A stretch of 64,000 nucleotides of DNA, taken from the NCBI GenBank assembly GCA_030512295.1, contig JAULSR010000011.1:744001-808000 (forward strand), given 5' to 3'. This document shows, piece after piece, positions 45,195 to 56,286 of this stretch. Both the position numbers and the translations under genes were made by a program. Source of the stretch: Bombardia bombarda (Eukaryota > Ascomycota > Sordariomycetes > Sordariales > Lasiosphaeriaceae). Numbering within the stretch: the first letter of the stretch is position 1; every line of letters begins with the position of its first letter. The notes under the pieces were generated by a model that was not told the origin of the DNA, ran no database searches, and was given only the letters and a program-made list of their open reading frames with translations.

Positions 45195-47410
45195 ATGCCC
45201 GCCACAAATGGCTTTAAGGCCGCGGTTACGGACCAGGTGCACTCTTCACACGCATCTGCCGTTTATGCAGAATGGAAGGCACTGAATGAGTTGCAAAGCG
45301 ACGTCGACACAGAGTTCGCCCTCAACGGCAACGACCTCACCATTGCCGAGGTCGTCGCCGTCTCACTTTATGGCATCAAGGCCAGCCTGACAAATGACGG
45401 CCAAGTCCTCCAAAAAGTCACAGGCAGCGTAGACTTTCTTGCACAAGAACTCGACGCAGGCCGTATCGTCTATGGCGTCAACACCGGCTTCGGCGGAAGT
45501 GCAGACACGCGAACCCAGCAGCTGGAGCGACTTCAAAGCGGCCTAGTCCAGCACCTGAACGTGGGCATCCTTCTCCAATCCGACAAGGGCCAAAAACGCC
45601 ATGGCCGAAGACCCGACACTGGCCTCCTTCGAAGCCACGCAATGCCCACCCCCATCATCAAAGCCGCCATGCTCATCCGGTGCAACTCGCTCCTCCGAGG
45701 CCACTCAGGCGTGCGCATCACCACCATCCAATCCATCATGGACCTCCTCCACCACGACCTCACCCCGGTCGTCCCTCTCCGCGGCAGCATCTCCGCCTCA
45801 GGCGACCTCTCCCCCCTCTCCTACATTGCCGGCGCAATCGAAGGCAACCCAGACGTCTACCTCAAGACCGGCAATGATGTTTCCACCATCACCCCCTCCA
45901 ACCTAGCCCTCACCCACAACTGCCTCCCCCCGTCCGCCTCCAAGCAAAAGAAGGCCTCGGCATAACCAACGGCACCGCCCCCTCCTGCGCAACCGCCTGC
46001 CTCGCCATCTCCCAAGCCAACCAGCTCGCTTTGCTGATCCAGCTCCTCACTGCCATGGGCACCGAGGCCCTCGCCGGCACGGCCCACAATTACCACCCCT
46101 TCATCTCCGCCGCTCGCCCACACCCCGGCCAGGCCGAGGCGGCGTCCAACATCCTCGCCTTCCTCTCGGGCTCTCAGCTCTCCTCCGACTGCGACAGCTC
46201 TCCCGAAAAGATCGGCCTCGCGCAGGACAGGTATGCGTTACGCACCGCCCCGCAGTGGATCGGTCCTCAGCTCGAAGACCTGCAGCTCGCCACATCCCAA
46301 GTTGAGGTTGAGCTGAACTCGACGACGGATAACCCGCTTGTTGATGTGCAGGGTGGCCGGATCCACCACGGGGGCAACTTCCAGGCCATGGCGCTTACTT
46401 CGGCCATGGAGAAGACGCTTTTGGTGCTGCAGAACCTGGGCAGGCTGCTGTATGCGCAGGCGGCGGAGCTGGCCAACGGGACCATGAACAAGGGGCTGCC
46501 GCATAATCTGTCTGCGCAGTCCCCCAGCGAGAGCTTCACGGCCAAGGGGTTCGATGTGAACATGGCGGCGTACATGGCTGAGCTGGGCTATCTGGCGCAT
46601 CCGGTCAGTGGACATGTGCAGGTCGCGGAGATAGGGAACCAGGGGGTGAATTCGATGGCGCTGGTGGCGGGACGGTATGCGCTGGAGGCGGGGGAGGTGG
46701 TGGGGTTGATGTGCGCGACGTATGTGTGGTTGCTGTGTCAGGGGTTGGATTTGAGGGCGGTGGTGGTGGAGTTTGAGCAGGAAGGAGGGGAGGGGGTGAA
46801 GGGGGTTCTCGAGGCGGTTTTTGGAGAGAGAGATGGGATGGCGGAGAATGTGGCGGAAGTGGTGATGAGGCGGTGGGGAGAGCTGGGGCATTTGGACGTG
46901 CAGGAGAGGGCGAGGACGGCTGCGGGGGAGTCGGTTGGGGCTGTGTTGGGGCTGTTGGAGGGGAGGGAGGATGTTACGGTTGCGAAGGTGAGGGAGTATC
47001 AGACGGGGGCGGAGGAGGCGTTGGCTAGGTGTTATATCGAGGTGAGGAAGCGGTATTTGTACCCGGATGGTGGTATACCACCGACTGCCAAGTTTCTGAG
47101 CCCGGCTTCGAGGCTGGTGTATCGGTTTGTGAGAGAGGAGCTGGGGATTCCGATGAACCGCGGGGTGGAGGACCATCCTACGTTGCGGTTAGGGGAGAGG
47201 GTGAAGAGGAACGGAGCTGTAGCAAACGGGAATGGTGTTGGTAATAGCAATGGAAATGGGGTGAATGGGCATGCTGAGGGGGCTGAGGCGCCAAAGGGTC
47301 GGGATTTGATTCTTGGCTCGTCGGCTGGGTTGATCTATGAAGAGATTCGAAATGGGGAGCTGCATGCGCGGATCATGAAGTTTGGGCAGGAGACGGGGAT
47401 GTGGGGTTAA
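45195..47410 (+). CDS. Aromatic amino acid ammonia-lyase (PAL/TAL type), one-base frameshift, about 738 aa
   Basis: Non-oxidative deamination of Phe (or Tyr) to cinnamate (or coumarate). The start is ATG 45195 (MPATNGFK). Visible motifs: VYGVNTGFGGSADTR with the catalytic Tyr, a selectivity pair H120-L121 in LVQHLNVG, the MIO-forming Ala201-Ser202-Gly203 in GSISASGDLSPLSYIAGAI, and downstream QDRYALRTAPQWIGP, TTDNPLV and NQGVNSMAL. The reading frame breaks at the C6 run 45926-45931. The first frame ends at 45965 and the second continues to 47410. One extra C gives the expected NCLPPVRLQAKEGLGITNGTA without gap. The corrected length agrees with fungal PALs. A Gly/Asn-rich insert near 47220-47270 (NGNGVGNSNGNGVNGH) is a low-complexity loop. 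Likely cytosolic. No phenylpropanoid partners nearby. Confidence 0.9.
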
Positions 47411-47898
47411 GTGGCTATCTTGGCGTCGTCATGGAGGCAGGAAAGGGATCACAAGCGCACAATTTTCTCTTGTCGCTTATCTGCGGTGTTTTCAGCTCAG
47501 TCCATTGCAGTTAAGATGGGGTTACAAGCGTTGATTTGGTACGTGTAATTACATAGACTGATTTGATGTGTTTGCAGAAATAAATTAGATTTCGCGATGT
47601 ACCCTTGACAAGACTGCATCTCGTCCAGCTCATCCCGCCTATCCATGATCCACAACAGTACTTCATGTCCTGCAGACGAAACATGTTCCTATAAATTGAC
47701 CCCAGGCGCGCGTAATCCCAAACCATATTAAGATACACCTCAAACTCCCAGGGTGTCGATCCTAAACAAAGTCCGATTAAATGACTTCAGCAGTTTCCCA
47801 GGCGTCTTCCTTGATAACCCGGGTATCTTTCACTTCAGCATTTTCCTGGGCTAGTGTCATCTTATCGTCAGCTCCGGTACCAGTTTGAACAATATTAC
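47411..47898. other. Intergenic; 3' region of two convergent genes
   Basis: About 0.5 kb. The minus-strand sequence 47783-47885 is open and coding-like (TGADDKMTLAQENAEVKD and so on), ending TAA near 47780. It could be a last exon of the neighbouring small protein gene, but the only in-frame intron I can draw is 29 nt, too short to trust. Confidence 0.35.
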
Positions 47899-48611
47899 TT
47901 AGAAAATAAGCCCGGAACAAACATACCAGTTTTCGCCTCCTTCGCTTTGCGATCCTGCGCCATCAGATATATGATTATCCGACCTGATATCAGTGAAGAA
48001 GAGCATTAGCATGTTGGAGGTATATTTCCCCAAAATGAACCCAAGACAGCCCCCATCCGTATTGTGCATAATATAGAAGGAAAAGAGTGGAAGCCATAAA
48101 CATAAACGAAACCATCTCATCTTACTGTCGATAGCCACCACGAGTTTCTGAAGAAACACAAGCTTGACCACGCTCTTGTATCCCCACATTCCTATGCCGC
48201 TACTGAACTCGGGTGACAACTTGTTTTTATACTCACTGAAGAGCTCCATGAAGACCAAACGGATCTGCTCAATGGAAATGAAGCCCTCGTTGCTTTTGAC
48301 AAGTTTGTAGGCTACATCCTTGGCCATCTTGCGGATTCGGTCTTGGTCAACGCTCTCCGAGGGCGGTGTCCAGGATGTATAATACAAGGGCTGCATCTCG
48401 TCATTCTGGAATTGGAGATCTGCGTATGTTAATACTTGGTCAGCACGTGTTGTTGTCCTGCGGAGCGCCACATGACTGGGTCCCGTTGTTTGCATGTGAA
48501 GTTAGGCGGCGTGGCATGATTCGGGTCCTGCTACCTACATATTCCTTCCCAGTCGAGTTGGCTTATGATTGCCGCCTTTGCAAATGGCTCAGGCTTTGGG
48601 TCCAAGCCCAT
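47899..48611 (-). CDS. Hypothetical protein, 197 aa, two exons
   Basis: Exons 48611-48539 and 48419-47899, joined by a 119-nt intron (GTAGGT...ACGCAG), close in frame to 197 residues. The start MGLDPKPEPFAKAAI is in good context (A at -3: cacaATGG). The first 125 residues look soluble and helical (DRIRKMAKDVAYKLVKSNEGFISIEQIRLVFMELF). Residues about 126-145 are strongly hydrophobic (FRLCLWLPLFSFYIM) and a second weaker hydrophobic stretch follows (MLMLFF). No recognised family. The true 3' end is uncertain: a GTATGT donor lies just before the final residues, and coding-like sequence follows downstream. It may be a small membrane protein, or the hydrophobic part may be intronic. Confidence 0.5.
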
Positions 48612-49525
48612 TGTGCTGGGATCAATCTGCGATGCCCGTGGAGGTTGGTTGCTTGGGATTCGGGTCTTGAGTTTTGACGTAATCGGTTTCCAGTATTGGT
48701 AATGAGCCCAGGATATAGTCGTCAGTAGGTGCGTAGATAAAAAGCCCAGGGTACTCTTTGAAGTGGAAGGGGATGAAGGGGATGTCAGGGTGATCTTATA
48801 GATCAAGTCACAATTTAGAGTTTAGTTTTGTGGTCCCTGTACGCTCCGATTCGTGTCCAGATAGGCTTCTGTTGTACCGGGGTTTCGGTGAGGCGCTGGA
48901 TATAACCTAGGTTAATGGTCAATACGGGATCACCCACATGCAGATGGGCAACTTAGGTAGGGTATGTACAATATGGAGCAGAAAGTCTGTTTAAACCCTC
49001 CAAAATCCCACCTGAATGGGCCAGAACCCACACCTTTATATTTATCTGGCTTTCAATTCCAGGTATTTTGCCACCTTCAATATCTGGGGTTTATGACCCG
49101 TCGGAGGCGAGAGTGGAGGGACTACATGTGGCCTCGGAGCCGTAAACCATCTCAATTTGGATCATGCGCAACCCGAGGAGACTTGGGCTTTAAAAATATG
49201 CAGCTGAATCTGATAAACATCGTCAACAGGATGACTACCAGAGTACCTAACTGCTGTGAGAATACACAAAAAACTAACGTGAGTTACCAGACCTGTAGTA
49301 CATTCAGTTCCCACCCTCAAGCCAGAACTACTAAAACCCCAAACCTCCAATACCGAACTCCTCCGCTATTCATAGAAAGTTCAAATGCCTTATAATCATC
49401 AGCCATCAGTACAAACATCTCTCAAATGAATCCCATATACACTTCCTCCATTATTAACAATTGACATCTCCGGCCAGGGATGGAACGAAAACAACAAAAG
49501 GATATATGATACAACCTACAACAAC
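48612..49525. other. Intergenic, no supported gene
   Basis: About 0.9 kb. The plus-strand frame 48964-49395 is uninterrupted but has no domain and poor codon character. Not called. Confidence 0.45.
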
Positions 49526-51208
49526 CTAGATAAACCCACCCCTGCCATTAGCACCACCCCGACTCCTCTCATCATCACCATACTCAACTGCGTACTTCTG
49601 CGTCCTAATAATTCGACCACCCCTGTTATTGCTCTGGCTTCTTCCATGTCCGCTGGGATTTAAGCTCTCCATGCTGATACTCTCCCCCTCGTAATGCATC
49701 GCCTGCGCAGTACCACTATTCACCACAGACTTCTCACTACCGCTATCATCATCGCCCACCACCTTAGCAGCACCGGTTCTTAGTGGAGTCACGTTGACTG
49801 CGCTGCTCGGCTGCTTGGGCTGGTTCCAAGGCGCCATGGCTGTAGGAGTGGCGGCAGCCGCTGGGACACGCCCGACAGGGGTGGGCGAGTCTACGGCACG
49901 GGCTTGTTTGTCTTCGGCGGCGTGTCGTTGACGGGAGCCGCTCATCCCGCTGTCGTTGCCGAGGTGCTTCTTGTATGCTGCTGACTTGGAGCCGCCAGCG
50001 ATAGACCGGCCGCCCACTTCGCGGAAGAAGACGCGCAGGACGGGGATGCAGGATGCCATGATGGTTGTGCTGATTTCGCCTGCGGCCCAGACCAGGAGTT
50101 CGCAACCGTCGTCTTTGTAAGGGGAACAAAGTCAGTTTATGGGTTTATCGTATGATGAAAAAGGGCTTGTGGAAATTGACTGGTTCAAGCTGTGAGGTGG
50201 AAATGGTATGTGCTTGTACTTACAGGTAAAGTTTGTGCTACCCAGAGTCAAGATCTTTGCCGACTTGACAAAGCCTGTCGCGCCAGCTCTGTTTGTGCAT
50301 TTAATGTCAGTCACGTCTCCCGCAGCTCACTTCTAGTCATTTTACACACAGCAAATAAAGCAAAGAGGAAGCAGAGGCACCACTTACACAATCCCCAAAC
50401 TCATCGCAATCGCCACCCCAAACTTCTCCTTCTTCTGCATCTTGAGGTTCCACACGAGCCGCCACGGTAGCAGCGCAAGTACAACATCATAGAACCCCGA
50501 AGTACATGCCGCAAACACTCCATACCCATTGACAGCATCAGTCGGCCAGCATGTCCCCGGCGTCTGGGGGTCCCAATTCTTCGAGACTGGGTTACAATCG
50601 ACCCAGACGAAGAGCGCCTCGAGGAGCACAAAGAAGTTCATGGATCCAATGGCGAACCAGACAAAGCGGTGCAGCTTCCCATCTGTTAACCGCAGCAGGG
50701 TGATGGCGAATGACGTCTTGGACCACACCACGGCGAACATGCCAAAGGTGGCGCCGACGCCCTCGCCCTGGATTGCGAGTTGGCGAAAGTTGCGCGGGTC
50801 GACGTCGCATGGGTATTTTCCTAGGCCGAGGTTGATGGCTACCTGGGACATGGAGGCGTCGACGATGAAGCATAGCTAGTGTTATCATGTTAGCCAGTTG
50901 CGTCGGTGACAAACTGGAGGCGAACAGGAGAGATGAAAGTAACGGCTCACAAAACTGAAGATCAAAACCCAGTCATCCCACCACAATCTTCTCAGCCTCC
51001 ATGCCTTTGCATATATACGAAGTATCAGGAAGACGCCAGCAAACCCCAGTAGTGTCCAAATTGCGATGGCGCTGCGACGTCCTTGGTCTGGAATCGGTGT
51101 CCCAGGCGCTATCAGGCCAGCACCTTTTTGAGCGCAGTAATCTATTGGAATCCCATTTGGTAAACTCCCTGCTGGCGGACCGTCGCGCAGCTCGAGCAGA
51201 AAGTCCAT
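49526..51208 (-). CDS. Fungal rhodopsin-domain integral membrane protein (SAT4/PTH11-like), 465 aa
   Basis: Exons 51208-50951, 50875-50388, 50288-50224 and 50112-49526 join to 465 residues. About seven hydrophobic helices span residues 45-300: for example IAIWTLLGFAGVFLILRIY, WWDDWVLIFSF, SKTSFAITLLRL, FFVLLEALFVW, FYDVVLALLPW. The WWDDW motif after helix two and the late DVVLALLPW segment are typical of the fungal rhodopsin domain (Fung_rhodopsin). A long hydrophilic C-terminal tail (about 165 residues, Ser/Gly/Asn-rich, ending GGANGRGGFI) faces the cytoplasm by family topology. Members resemble the putative GPCR Pth11 of Magnaporthe but lack its CFEM domain when, as here, the N terminus is short. 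Ligand unknown. Plasma membrane location is inferred. Confidence 0.9.
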
Positions 51209-52471
51209 GGTCTCGGCGTTTGTGCAGATTTAGTCGCCGGTAGGCGTTGACCGTAGAGTAATTGGGATATCTGGACTCCAGGTCCCGGCGGGGTGGTAGT
51301 TGGTCCTGATGGGAAGGTCTTAATGCTGTTGATGATACGCTCGCTTGGCTTTGGCTTTGGCAGACCGGAAGCATGCAACTGTCGGAATAAAAGGCTTTTC
51401 GGTGCGGTGATCGATCCTGCGATGTGACGATGAAGAACCTCCTGCGGGGAGTCTTCCGGGGCAGCGGGGGATATAGCAGTCAGGTATTAAGCCGGCATTG
51501 AGGACTGTGTTTAAAAACACATGGTCTAGTGGCTGGTGGGGTGTGCTCTATACTTTAGGGGTGGTCATTGGCGTTCTTCAATCCTGGATGCCATGCCTTT
51601 TTTTGGCTCGTGGTGTAAAATTGTCCATTTAGATAAAAGGGAGCTTGCCCAGGCCACCGCGAGATCCTTGTTGTTTCCTCCTTCTTTAAGCAGTGCATAG
51701 CCGCATCAGGTTGGGAAGCCTATTTCTTTGACAATGGACTGAAAAGGTCTACTGCATCTTGGGCCATGCTGGGCAACAGCCATTAGAATTCGCCATGTAC
51801 GCAACAATGCGGCACTGTCCGGTATTGTTGCCAAGTTGGGGGCGAGTGAGCGCAAAGTCAGACGAAAAGGACCATGTGAAGCAGCTCGACCAGGGGTGAA
51901 ACTCTTCGGTGTTAGCGGTAGTGGTGTTCATCCCAGAGTTCATTAGTGTAGGGCCTGGAATGGGGGCGTGTAAAGGCGCAGCTTATAGGAGGGTTGTCTG
52001 AGTGATGACGAGAGAAGTGTATTCAGAGAGCGTAGCCAGTCCGAATACAGTCAAGGAGACGCCATGGCTTGTCTGCAAGTTGGTATGCAGAGAACATCGG
52101 TATGCGGAGCGGATGCTTGAGGACGGGCCCGACCGAAGAACAAGCAAGGTTGGTAACGGGGAAGGGTCTATTCTAGCAGTGTAGGTCTGGTCAGTGTGGG
52201 TGGCTCGCCCTGTGAGAACAACTTTGTATCACATCACGCACACCAATAAAACGAACAAGGGAAGGCCTCGAAGGATTGCAGATGCATATCCAGATGCATG
52301 CTGTACTGTACGTGATAAGGCCTGGGCATGCAGTCGAATCCGAGGTTTTCCCAATTGAGGTGGCCAAGAGACCGTCTGATTGGAGATTGAAAGCGTAAGT
52401 AGAAGTAGAAATACTGGCACGGCTGAGACGTTGAAGGCAGGTATCGAGATTGCTACCCAGCTGGGAATTGC

Positions 52472-52519
52472 TTCCAAGTTTGAGGAATTCCAAGTTTGAG
52501 GAATTCCAAGTTTGAGGAA
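52472..52519. repeat. Three perfect 16-bp tandem repeats
   Basis: The unit TTCCAAGTTTGAGGAA is present three times head to tail without mismatch. It lies in non-coding sequence. Confidence 0.95.
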
Positions 52520-52941
52520 GCAAAGTGTTTGACGTTTCAGGTACCTGCAGCGGGCGCCATAATGAGCCGCTCAGCCCCAAATTGATGTGCATTCCGTTGT
52601 GCATCGCGGCACTTAGTAGTGGGCTGAAGAGTGAGAATGATGCCTCTTTTCTACGAATTAAAGCAGAGAATATCCGAGCATCCGAACAGCCCGCGCGCTG
52701 AAGACATGTAATCCGGGAAAAGAGACTGGCCAAGACTTTGACGAACCGCTGTGAAGTGGAGGGTGGGGTTGCCGAGCCGTGGTCGCAGCACTGGTTAGGG
52801 CAGAGTTCTAATACCACCCTTGAAGAATACAGCACTGCTATCCTAGACTGGGTACTGCCCGTCATCTTTTTAGAGATAGATGCGCTGGCGGGAACATCCG
52901 TTCTACGCGTCAGTAGTCTGAGTTTTAGCGCATCTGATCTC

Positions 52942-52968
52942 TCCTGGTCCTGGTCCTGGTCCTGGTCC
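52942..52968. repeat. TCCTGG hexanucleotide repeat, about 4.5 units
   Basis: Four perfect TCCTGG units followed by TCC. On the minus strand it would encode an Asp-Gln dipeptide tract, which inflates an otherwise unsupported frame. Confidence 0.9.
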
Positions 52969-55472
52969 TTAACATAAGATCGATTTCGATAGACGGCTGC
53001 TGATTGTGTGCAGCAGCCTCCCGATTCCTTCCGGCTTGAGTCGCTGCACGTCATCATCCTTCACCTCAGAATCTGACGCCTATGGGGGAAAGAGCTGGCG
53101 AAAAGGTGAGATACACTAGTTGTGGGTGATGGAAATTCTTTCTGATCCCAGAGTTCGATTGTGGAGAGAGCGAGTGCAACGTGTGACAGCAGACAAATGT
53201 CACGCAAAAAGTTGGGGAAGGAGCAGAACTGGAGTGCTGTTTCCCAAACCCCATCACATCACCTGGGAACGTCTGGGGAAGGTGTTCCTTCCCAACCAGG
53301 ACTCTGTGCCACCACACCATTCTCGGACGACTTGAAGAAAGTGCCAGCGGGAGTGTCTGAGGGAACCACGTACGAGTCCTGGTCTGCAGCTCCAGCACAG
53401 TTCGCGAGAGCAATCTTCAACGCCTTAGACCTAGGTCGAACCAAACTGAAGAAAGCATGTCGGCCGTTGGCGTCCGGCGTATGCGCCACAAAGTTGCGCG
53501 TGATAAGGGACCACGCATCGTAGTGGCCGGGGACTGCGGTGAGGGCCCGCTGCTTTCAGGCCAGTGACGCCGTAAAGCGGCACAGTCTGCGTTTTTTGGG
53601 CACACACTACGAAGTATTGGCATCCATGTCCAAGAGGGCACTACCAGTTTTTTGCACAGAGGAGAGGACATGATGCCAGTACGCAGCACACGCAAGTCAG
53701 AAACAAATTCCATGATATTTCCACGATTCTATCTCTGCAGAACAGCATCGACCATGTTTCACTTGCGTGGGGTGATGAGTGAGGATCAGAGTTGGCTGTC
53801 CTTAATAAAGACTGATAGTTGAGAGGAAATACCGACCATCATCCTACTGCAGGCAGCAGAATTGCCAGTTGATACCTGGTTTGAGACCCTAGCACAGCGC
53901 TCCTTTTAAATAAACAACTTTGAGCTATTCTGGTACAAAGCAGACAATTATGGTCGAAGCACACCTTTGGATGTGTCGAACCAGTGAGTTACGTGGCACC
54001 TTGGTTCAACCTTTGACACTCAGCAGAACCCTCCATGAACAATGCAACGCCAACACAAGCACCTTGCATCGACTTTACAGACTGCTGGTTACACACGACT
54101 TCCTACTCCGTAAATGCTTACACACCCATTATGCACGCGCCGCGAGTTGATGCATTAGCGTGAAGCGATGGGTCTGGAATGGAGGGGAACTCGAAAAGGG
54201 GGGGCGAACAGATGCGGAAACGATGGCCGGCTCAACCCAGCCACCTGGTTCACTCGGTAAACACATTGGCTTGCGGTCCCCCACCACATCGTTGATGGAG
54301 TGATGGGGCAAAGAACGTAAGTAATTCGCACAGAGCTGAACACAACCCACTCCACCATCTCGAGGTTCACGCACGATAAAGGACAACGTACACCCACCTA
54401 AAGAAATGAGTGGTGCATTCCACTTGTTGCTTCCAGCTCACATTGGTCACTGCAAAGTGGCAATCATCTTGGCAGAGAACGTCGCCACAACATGGCTTCA
54501 TGAATAAAATGACCAAGATGGCACATCCTTCAGCTCGTCCAACCAAGAAGTCTTCAGCATATCTCAACCGAATGTCGATAAAGGGGAAGAGATATCAAGT
54601 GGAGAGTTTACGATTGGAGTATGGGATATGCACACCACCAACATTCCTAGTTACTATCATAGCACCAATCAGGCCCAGGTAATGTCGTAGGTTGTCCCAG
54701 TCTCCAAGTCCGACGTAGGGCACGGAACGAGACCTTGGTTGGTCCACAACAGTCCAGAGTGTACCTTGATAGCGAAAAAGAGGATGAAACGTATTACTGA
54801 CACTTTCTGACATTCAACCACTTGATTGCGGATAACGGGCGTTTACATAGGCATAAAAAGGGACAGGCCACTCATGCAACTCATAACAGTATCGTCGAAT
54901 AGTAGAATCTGCGTACCAAACCCTGGTAGACGGACATGAAACACTCCCACCAGGTTACCAGAGATAATATTAGACATGCACCTAAGGCCCGAACATACGA
55001 TTTTCAACAATACGGATCAGAACGGAGATAAAGCAGCCGTGATTGATATTATCTACATTGGCGCAGCGAGAAACATCAATGCAACCATCTTTACGCCGTA
55101 ACTCACACGTTCGCATCCCATCCAGCAGACTGGCTCTAGGACCCCACATTACCTAGGTACTCTCCACGCCAACGACCAAAGATACTCAGATGCCAGCTTG
55201 TGCTGTTGTAGGTGCAAGATGCAAACGGTACGCTACCTCTCATAATGCCCCAAAAGTTGCGCACAAAGAGATCTACAAGACCAGAGATTGATGCGGATGC
55301 TCATCAATAACTTGGCATGATCGCGCGAGCCATCTCGACGCCTCCAATACTACCAGTCGATACTCAATTTCCTTTTCTCTAGTCACTCTGAACTAAGTAT
55401 CATCAAGGAATCAAAGCAAAGATAGCACGTTTCTCAACGCCCCTCTATCCAGCTCATCATGAGTCTTTTGCA

Positions 55473-55699
55473 TCACTTGCCCTCCTGACTCGCCTGCTGC
55501 TCCCCTTGACTTCTAGCACCAGCACTCCCCTTGGCAGCCTGGGCTTTGCTGGCGGCCCTGTCCTTTGCCATTTGCTTTCTGTACATGTTGTCAGAGATTC
55601 TCGTATAGAAACTTAGACCCTTTTCACTCACTCCTTCTCTCTGATCCACTGGTTCTCAAGTGCCTTTTCACGGTCGGCGAGCGGATTGCTTGGGTCCAT
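55473..55699 (-). CDS. 57-residue ATPase-inhibitor-like small protein
   Basis: Exons 55699-55632 and 55578-55473 with a 53-nt intron (GTGAGT...TACAG) close exactly in frame to 57 residues. The N-terminal part, MDPSNPLADREKALENQWIR then EKEKQMAKD, resembles the inhibitory core of the IATP family of mitochondrial F1F0-ATPase inhibitors (F-x-x-RE-KA-E-x-x-Y/W-I-R-x-x-EKE). The C-terminal part is Ala/Gly/Gln-rich and polar. Unlike true IF1 it has no mitochondrial presequence, so it could be a cytosolic paralogue or just a helical small protein. The start context is good (A at -3). Too short and split to be seen in a simple ORF search. Confidence 0.65.
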
Positions 55700-56286
55700 C
55701 TTTTCGTAAAGTGGTCGGTGCTGGTGTACGTATGGGTGTGACCCGATATTGAGAAGTGATTGATTTAGTTGTTGTTTTGTTTTCAGTATCGCAATATGTC
55801 CATGATGGAAGGAAGGATTGAGGATGAAAAGGGACGGGAGGTGATGATGATGCGGAAGGTGGTGTGGGGTGGAACTATGACGTCATTGTGACTCTGTAGG
55901 TCCATGCGCATTGAAGTGGCCTGACGCAGCGAAACTTCTGGGTGCATCAGGACTGTAACGTGTATTCTTAGAAACCTGAAGTGCAAAAATTACCGAGAAT
56001 ACATTCTCTGTTATGCAAGAATAGAACCTGTCTCTCGGACGACGAAGACAAGCTGGATAAAGAAGGAAATATGTGGAATAGAGAAGAGTGTACTATAAAC
56101 TATCGTAGTGTGATCTGGATTGGTACTGAACGGTCAATCATAAGTTCATCAAATCAGGTCATATATGGTCCACCGGCCCCTTTCTTCTATCGCCCCATGA
56201 TACCCACAACCGACCGCATGTAAACCAATAAAGGGCTAGTCAATCCATTGAAACCCGATCCCATCGAACAAAAACACCCTATTCAC
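55700..56286. other. Intergenic, no supported gene
   Basis: About 0.6 kb between two minus-strand genes. It holds the promoter of the 57-residue protein and the 3' end of the deaminase-like gene. Confidence 0.5.

Larger units (their letters stand above)
51209..55472. other. Long intergenic region (4.3 kb), no supported gene
   Basis: Only short overlapping frames, plus one 288-codon minus-strand frame (52191-53057) whose length owes much to simple repeats. Two short tandem repeats are listed separately. No transposon hallmarks seen. Confidence 0.45.

Noticed and set aside
47220..47275. Asn/Gly repeat in the ammonia-lyase as a possible insertion artefact
   Set aside because: It is in frame and the conserved C-terminal segment (RDLILGSSAGLIYEEIRNGELHA region) continues after it, so it is a natural low-complexity loop.
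52191..53057. 288-codon minus-strand frame
   Set aside because: Its length depends on simple repeats (Asp-Gln tract, 16-bp triplicate). It has no domain, signal peptide or intron, and its Ser/Leu-rich composition looks like translated non-coding DNA.
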